The notes beneath the pieces were generated by a model that worked only from the letters and a program-made list of their open reading frames with translations, made no database searches and had not been told where the DNA came from. Of a stretch of 64,000 bases of DNA, positions 59,795 to 64,000 are shown piece by piece (the stretch's first letter is position 1; each line of letters begins with the position of its first letter). The position numbers and the translations under genes were made by a program. Origin of the DNA: Halobaculum litoreum (GTDB lineage: Archaea; Halobacteriota; Halobacteria; Halobacteriales; Haloferacaceae); NCBI RefSeq assembly GCF_030127125.1, contig NZ_CP126156.1, forward strand, positions 2,666,001 to 2,730,000. The letters run 5' to 3'.

Positions 59795-59866
59795 ATGGAA
59801 CGCCACTACGCCCACACCGATTTCCGCCGATCGACCGGTCTCGCCGGGGAGGTACGCGACGAATGA
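59795..59866 (+). CDS. Possible leader peptide (23 residues) coupled to nrdJ
   Basis: An ATG at 59795 opens a 23-codon frame beginning MERHYAHTDFRRSTG and ending at TGA 59864-59866, which overlaps the nrdJ start as ATGA. It lies about 15 bases after the expected transcription start, so it would be read first. Overlap of stop and start is the usual form of translational coupling in archaea. Whether it is translated is unproven, since short frames are common in GC-rich DNA; the position is the argument. Confidence 0.35.
   Translation: MERHYAHTDFRRSTGLAGEVRDE
59846..59853 (+). promoter_or_regulatory. Shine-Dalgarno sequence of nrdJ
   Basis: GGGGAGGT lies 9 bases before the ATG at 59863 and matches the 16S anti-SD well. 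This makes nrdJ one of the genes with a long leader and a conventional ribosome-binding site, unlike the leaderless majority here. It also supports the chosen start. Confidence 0.65.
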
Positions 59867-62800
59867 GTCGCGCGGACCTCGGCGCCGACGAACTGGAACT
59901 GCCGATCAAACGCACCGACGGGGAGACGCTGCGCGAGCGTCTCACCTCGAACGCCTACGACAACATCCTGCCGGCCCGCTACCTCCGCAAGAACGCGGAC
60001 GGCGAGCCCGTCGAGACGCAGGAGGAGCTGTTCGAGCGCGTCGGCCACAACGTCGCGCTCGCCGAGGCCGTGTACGAGGCCGACGAGCCCGTCACGGTCA
60101 CGCCCGACCAGCTGAAGCCCGACCACCCGCGCCGCGACGAACTCGCCGCCGAGGTGTTCGGCGCGGGCGTCACGGCCGCCGACGACGCCGAGACGGAGCT
60201 GACCGTCCACAACGTCAACAAGTTCGCCTACGAGACGGTCGTCCCGGAGCTCCCCGACGACGTGCGGACCCACGTCGAGGAGACGGCCGCCGAGTTCCGG
60301 GAGCTGATGGAGCGGCTCGCGTTCATGCCGAACTCGCCGACGCTGATGAACGCCGGCGACGAACTCCAGCAGCTGTCCGCCTGTTTCGTCGACTCGCCCG
60401 ACGACGACATCGACGACATCCACCAGACGGCCAAGGAGGCCGCCCAGGTGTTCCAGTCCGGCGGCGGGATGGGGTACGCGTTCTGGAAGCTCCGCCCGTA
60501 CGGCGACGCGGTCGGCTCCACCGGCGGCATCGCCTCCGGCCCGATCACGTTCATGCGGACGTTCGACCAGATGTGCGAGACCATCGCGCAGGGCGGCGCC
60601 CGCCGCGGCGCCCAGATGGGCGTCATGCGCGTCTCGCACCCCGACGTCATCCAGTTCATCCACGCGAAGAACAAGGACGTCTCGCTGGCGAACACGCTCC
60701 GCCTCAACGACCCCGACGACTTCACGCACACGTCGTTCGCGGACGCGCTCGACGAGGCGCGCGAGCTCATCGACGACGACGGGAAGGTGCCCAAGCACCT
60801 CCGCAACGCCGTCGAGGGCCACCTCTCGAACTTCAACATCTCCGTCGGCGTCACCGACGACTTCATGGAGGCGCTCGACAACGGCGAGGAGTTCACCTTC
60901 ACCAACCCGCGCACGGAGGAGCCCCACGTCGCGACGCCCCAGACGAAGGAGCTGTACGAGATGTTCGGCCTCGGCGAGCACGTCGAGGTCGGCGAGGTCC
61001 TCTCGGTGCCGGCCGCCGCTATCTGGGACCACATCGTCGAGGGCGCCCACGAGAACGGCGAGCCGGGCGTCGTCTACCTCGAGCGCATCAACAAGCTCCA
61101 CAGCTTCGACGTCGAGGAGCACCCCGACCACCGCATCCTCGCCACCAACCCCTGCGGCGAGCAGCCGCTCGAGGAGTACGAGGCGTGCAACCTCGGCCAC
61201 ATCAACCTCTCGACGCTCGCGTCGCTGGACGCGCCCGACTGGCGCGTCTGGAGCGAGGCCCACGCCGACGAGTACGACTCCGAGCGGGCCGCCGTCGAGG
61301 CGTTCCTCGAGGAGGCGATCGACTTCGAGGAGTTCGACCACCGCATCGAGATGGGGACGCGCTTCCTCGAGAACGTCGTCACCATGTCGGACTTCCCGGT
61401 CGACAAGATCGAACAGAAGGTCCGCGACATGCGGAAGATCGGGCTCGGCGTGATGGGGCTGGCACAGCTGTACATCCAGCTGGGCGTGCGCTACGGCTCG
61501 GAGACGGGGAACCTCGTCGCCGAGGAGCTGATGACCCACATCAACCACGAGTCGAAGGCCGCCAGCCACGACCTCGCCGAGGAGCGCGGCGTGTTCAACG
61601 ACTGGGCCGACTCGAAGTACGCCGACCCCGTCCGCTACGCCGACTGGTTCGAGCAGTACGTCGGCGAGGACCCCCACGACTGGGAGGACGGCTACCCGAT
61701 CCGCAACCACAACACGACGACCATCGCGCCGACCGGCACGACCTCGATGGTGGGCAACACGACCGGCGGCTGTGAGCCGATCTACAACGTCGCCTACTAC
61801 AAGAACGTCTCCGACGACGTGCAGGGCGACGAGATGCTCGTCGAGTTCGACGACTACTTCCTGCGCACCCTGGAGGCGAACGACATCGACGTCGACGCCG
61901 TCAAGCAGGAGGCGCAAGACCAGATGGCGAACAACGAGTTCGACGGCGTCGAGGGGCTGGAGACGGTGCCGGACGCCATCGGCGAGCTGTTCGTCGTCAC
62001 CGGCGACCTCACCGCGAAGGACCACGCGGGCGTGCAGGTCGCCTGCCAGACGGGCGTCGACTCGGCCATCTCGAAGACGGTCAACGCGCCCAACGACTCC
62101 ACGCTGGAGGACGCCCAGGAGGTGTTCGAGTACATCTACGAGCACGGCGGCAAGGGCGTCACCTACTACCGCGACGGCACCCGCTCGAAGCAGGTGCTGA
62201 CGACGCGCGCCGACAACACGGAGTTCGCCGACGAGAGCGAGGCCGCCGAGACGCTCGTCGAGCAGATCACCGAGGTGTTCGGCGGCATCGAGGGCTTCCT
62301 CGACAACGAGGACGTGCAGGCCGCCCTCGACGCCGAGGTGGCGGACCTGCTGGAGGCCGCCGACGAGAAGACGGTCCACATCGACTACACCGAGAAGCGC
62401 GCCCGGCCGGACTCGCTGCGCGGGGTCACCCAGCTCATCGAGACCGGCTACGGGAAGATGTACATCACCATCAACGAGGACCCCGAGACGGGCGAGCCGT
62501 TCGAGCTGTTCGCCAACATCGGCCACTCCGGCGGCTTCACCAACTCCTTCACGGAGTCGCTGGCGAAGGTCATCTCGACGGCGCTGCGCTCGGGCGTCGA
62601 CCCGCGCGAGATCGTCGACGAACTGCAGGGCACCCGCTCGCCGAAGATCGCCTGGGACAAAGGCGAGCAGATCCAGTCCATCCCGGACGCGATCGGCACG
62701 GCGATGCGCCGCTACCTCGACGACGAGGTGGAGAAGGGGTACCCCGAGCAGACGAGCCTCGACCAGGTGACCGAGGAGACGGACGCCGCGAGCGGCCCCG

Positions 62801-63006
62801 AGGCCGACGGCGGTGCGGCCGTCGAGTCCCCGTCCGGGAGCGCCCCGGGTCCGGAGGACGCCGGCGACGTGGCGGCGCGGACCGACGCGGTCGACGAACT
62901 CATCGCGAACGGCGAGTCGCCCGAGTGTCCCGACTGCGGCAGCATGACGCTGTACTACTCGGAGGGCTGCAAGACGTGCGAGTCGTGCGGCTGGTCCGAG
63001 TGCTGA
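59863..63006 (+). CDS. nrdJ: Class II (adenosylcobalamin-dependent) ribonucleoside-diphosphate reductase
   Basis: This is a 1047-residue class II ribonucleotide reductase that makes deoxynucleotides using coenzyme B12 rather than an NrdB radical. N-terminal half: SACFVDSPDDDIDDIHQT, with a redox Cys. The finger-loop motif NPCGEQPLEEYEACNLGHIN holds the radical Cys and Glu. Further on are APTGTTSMVGNTTGGCEPI and VACQTGVDSAISKTVNAP. The C-terminus has a four-Cys zinc-ribbon or redox tail, CPDCG ... CKTCESCGWSEC, that can pass electrons from thioredoxin. An acidic linker (about 970-1005) precedes it. The start at 59863 follows a strong Shine-Dalgarno site. No nrdB or other RNR gene is nearby. 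Confidence 0.95.
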   Translation: MSRADLGADELELPIKRTDGETLRERLTSNAYDNILPARYLRKNADGEPVETQEELFERVGHNVALAEAVYEADEPVTVTPDQLKPDHPRRDELAAEVFGAGVTAADDAETELTVHNVNKFAYETVVPELPDDVRTHVEETAAEFRELMERLAFMPNSPTLMNAGDELQQLSACFVDSPDDDIDDIHQTAKEAAQVFQSGGGMGYAFWKLRPYGDAVGSTGGIASGPITFMRTFDQMCETIAQGGARRGAQMGVMRVSHPDVIQFIHAKNKDVSLANTLRLNDPDDFTHTSFADALDEARELIDDDGKVPKHLRNAVEGHLSNFNISVGVTDDFMEALDNGEEFTFTNPRTEEPHVATPQTKELYEMFGLGEHVEVGEVLSVPAAAIWDHIVEGAHENGEPGVVYLERINKLHSFDVEEHPDHRILATNPCGEQPLEEYEACNLGHINLSTLASLDAPDWRVWSEAHADEYDSERAAVEAFLEEAIDFEEFDHRIEMGTRFLENVVTMSDFPVDKIEQKVRDMRKIGLGVMGLAQLYIQLGVRYGSETGNLVAEELMTHINHESKAASHDLAEERGVFNDWADSKYADPVRYADWFEQYVGEDPHDWEDGYPIRNHNTTTIAPTGTTSMVGNTTGGCEPIYNVAYYKNVSDDVQGDEMLVEFDDYFLRTLEANDIDVDAVKQEAQDQMANNEFDGVEGLETVPDAIGELFVVTGDLTAKDHAGVQVACQTGVDSAISKTVNAPNDSTLEDAQEVFEYIYEHGGKGVTYYRDGTRSKQVLTTRADNTEFADESEAAETLVEQITEVFGGIEGFLDNEDVQAALDAEVADLLEAADEKTVHIDYTEKRARPDSLRGVTQLIETGYGKMYITINEDPETGEPFELFANIGHSGGFTNSFTESLAKVISTALRSGVDPREIVDELQGTRSPKIAWDKGEQIQSIPDAIGTAMRRYLDDEVEKGYPEQTSLDQVTEETDAASGPEADGGAAVESPSGSAPGPEDAGDVAARTDAVDELIANGESPECPDCGSMTLYYSEGCKTCESCGWSEC

Positions 63007-63106
63007 GCCGGCGCTGAGGAACCCGGCTCGACCGCGTTTTTCGCGCGTTCGCGCGCTCCTGTTCGACGAGCAACAGCTATTCGCGCCGCCCGCGTAGTCC
63101 ACCGTC

Positions 63107-63978
63107 ATGCCCACCGTGGAGACGAACGGCGTGGAGACGTACTACGAGCGCCGCGGCGACGGTCCCCCGGTCGTGTTCGTCCACGGGGCGGCCGTCGACC
63201 GCACCCAGTGGGCGCCGCAACTCGACGCGCTCGCGGGCGACTACACCGTCGTCGCGTACGACGTGCGCGGCCACGGCCGGACCGGCGGATCCGCCGTGGA
63301 GGCGTACAGCATAGAGCTGTTCGCCGACGACCTCGCGGCGCTGATCGAGGCGCTCGACCTCGACCGCCCCGTGGTGTGCGGGCTGTCGATGGGCGGCTGT
63401 ATCGCCATGACGTTCGCGGCGCGCCACCCCGACCGCCTGTCCGGACTGGTGCTGGCGGACACGTTCGGCCCCGTCCCGCTCACCGTCGGGGACCGGCTGT
63501 GGCGCGAGGCGCTCCGGCTCACGATCCCGCCCGCCCGGCTAGTCGGCTACGAGCGCGTCGAGCGGGGGATGGTGTGGCTCCAGCAGCGCCTCTCCGGGGC
63601 GGGCGTCGCCGGCGATTACGGCCGCATCGAGGCGATCCGCGACCGGGGGCCGCGGATGGCGACCGAGGAGTTCGCGAAGGTGATCCGCGCGATCGCGTCG
63701 TTCCACCGGACGCGGGTCGACTTCGGCGCGATCCGGGTGCCGACGCTGCTGCTGTACGGCGAGCACGAGACGGGCGTGATCCGTCGCCAGATGCACGGCT
63801 CGCGGCGCTGATCCGCGACGCCCACCTGTTCGCGGTCCCCCACGCCGGCCACGTCGCGAACCTCGACAACGAGGCGTTCGTCGGCGGCGCGATCCGGGGG
63901 CACCTCGGGCTGGTGTGGCCCGACCACGCACCGCGGGACGACGACCCGGCCGTCGTCGCCCCGGGAACGGACGGCTGA
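63107..63978 (+). pseudogene. Alpha/beta hydrolase, frameshifted near the C-terminus
   Basis: This is a 290-residue alpha/beta-fold hydrolase if repaired, akin to 3-oxoadipate enol-lactonase or esterase types. The oxyanion strand is VVFVHGAAVDRTQW, the nucleophile elbow GLSMGG near residue 94, the acid is probably in LLYGEHE and the His in AVPHAGHVANLDNE. As sequenced, the first frame stops at 63809-63811 just before the His region. Adding a G after ATG at 63791-63793 restores RRQMARLAALIRDAHLF. All three catalytic parts are then intact. It follows nrdJ by 100 bp on the same strand but is likely independent. The substrate is unknown. Confidence 0.82.
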
Positions 63979-64000
63979 GGCGACCGCCGCCCGCCGGTGC

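Noticed and set aside
59806..63114. Open frame of 1102 codons on the minus strand opposite nrdJ
   Set aside because: Its protein is Val/Arg/Asp-biased without motifs and mirrors nrdJ, whose own motifs are complete.

Overview
The window is chromosomal DNA of a halophilic archaeon (class Halobacteria). It is very GC-rich, its proteins are strongly acidic, and many genes start within about 25-30 bp of a TATA-like element, as expected for leaderless transcripts. It carries archaeal or haloarchaeal hallmarks: aIF2-beta, TFS, HTH-10 (bacterio-opsin-activator type) regulators, HalOD1, DUF5802/DUF5813-type proteins, Tat-dependent secretion, a fused siroheme decarboxylase and a B12-dependent ribonucleotide reductase. 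I cannot name the genus. I see no IS element, prophage, CRISPR array or rRNA, so this looks like ordinary core and conserved-accessory chromosome.

Layout. 0-6.3 kb: end of an AI-2E-type permease, a K+ channel, cspA, two secreted DUF4397 proteins and the YchF GTPase. 6.4-10.4 kb: a HalOD1 protein, a large PAS/GAF/HTH-10 sensor-regulator and a candidate class I terpene synthase. 10.8-19.2 kb: aIF2-beta, redox and repair enzymes (hydroxyacid dehydrogenase, MsrB, aldo/keto reductase), an HTH-10 regulator, a HAD phosphatase, a flavoprotein, beta-RFAP synthase and a RecA-like 'HTR-like' ATPase. 19.3-26.2 kb: a coupled pair of zinc-binding proteins followed by TFS, PspA, a membrane protein, a glutamate-cysteine-ligase-like gene, a ferredoxin and tRNA-Leu(UAA). 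26.8-30.6 kb: a flavin monooxygenase divergent from a dgcN-dgcA pair (predicted D-glutamate catabolism), ending in a 69-bp tandem repeat. 30.6-38.9 kb: siroheme decarboxylase, an SppA/DUF4350 pair, a TrpD-like transferase, a deacylase, a cyclophilin and a secreted protein. 39.0-42.9 kb: the trpDFEG operon with two palindromes at its promoter. 43-51.4 kb: a Rieske protein, PEP carboxylase, an aldo/keto reductase, DUF5802, a Vms1-like release factor and an ATP-grasp ligase. 51.6-59.4 kb: a TrkA gene flanked by two stand-alone RAM domains, a solitary E1-alpha, two paralogous lipoproteins, thymidylate kinase and a GAF histidine kinase. 59.5-64 kb: class II ribonucleotide reductase, with a structured promoter and a small coupled leader frame, then an alpha/beta hydrolase.

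Genes that work together: trpD-F-E-G make anthranilate and carry it on through the early tryptophan steps. dgcN-dgcA overlap by one base and should act in sequence. tmk and nrdJ both feed dNTP supply, although they are separate units. The RAM/TrkA/RAM cluster looks like one regulatory module.

Caution: ten genes are broken by twelve small indels. Nearly all can be explained as loss of one base, several of them in G/C runs of five or six. This includes the essential-looking trpE and the glutamate-cysteine-ligase-like gene, broken twice each. I think uncorrected sequencing or assembly indels explain this better than true gene decay.
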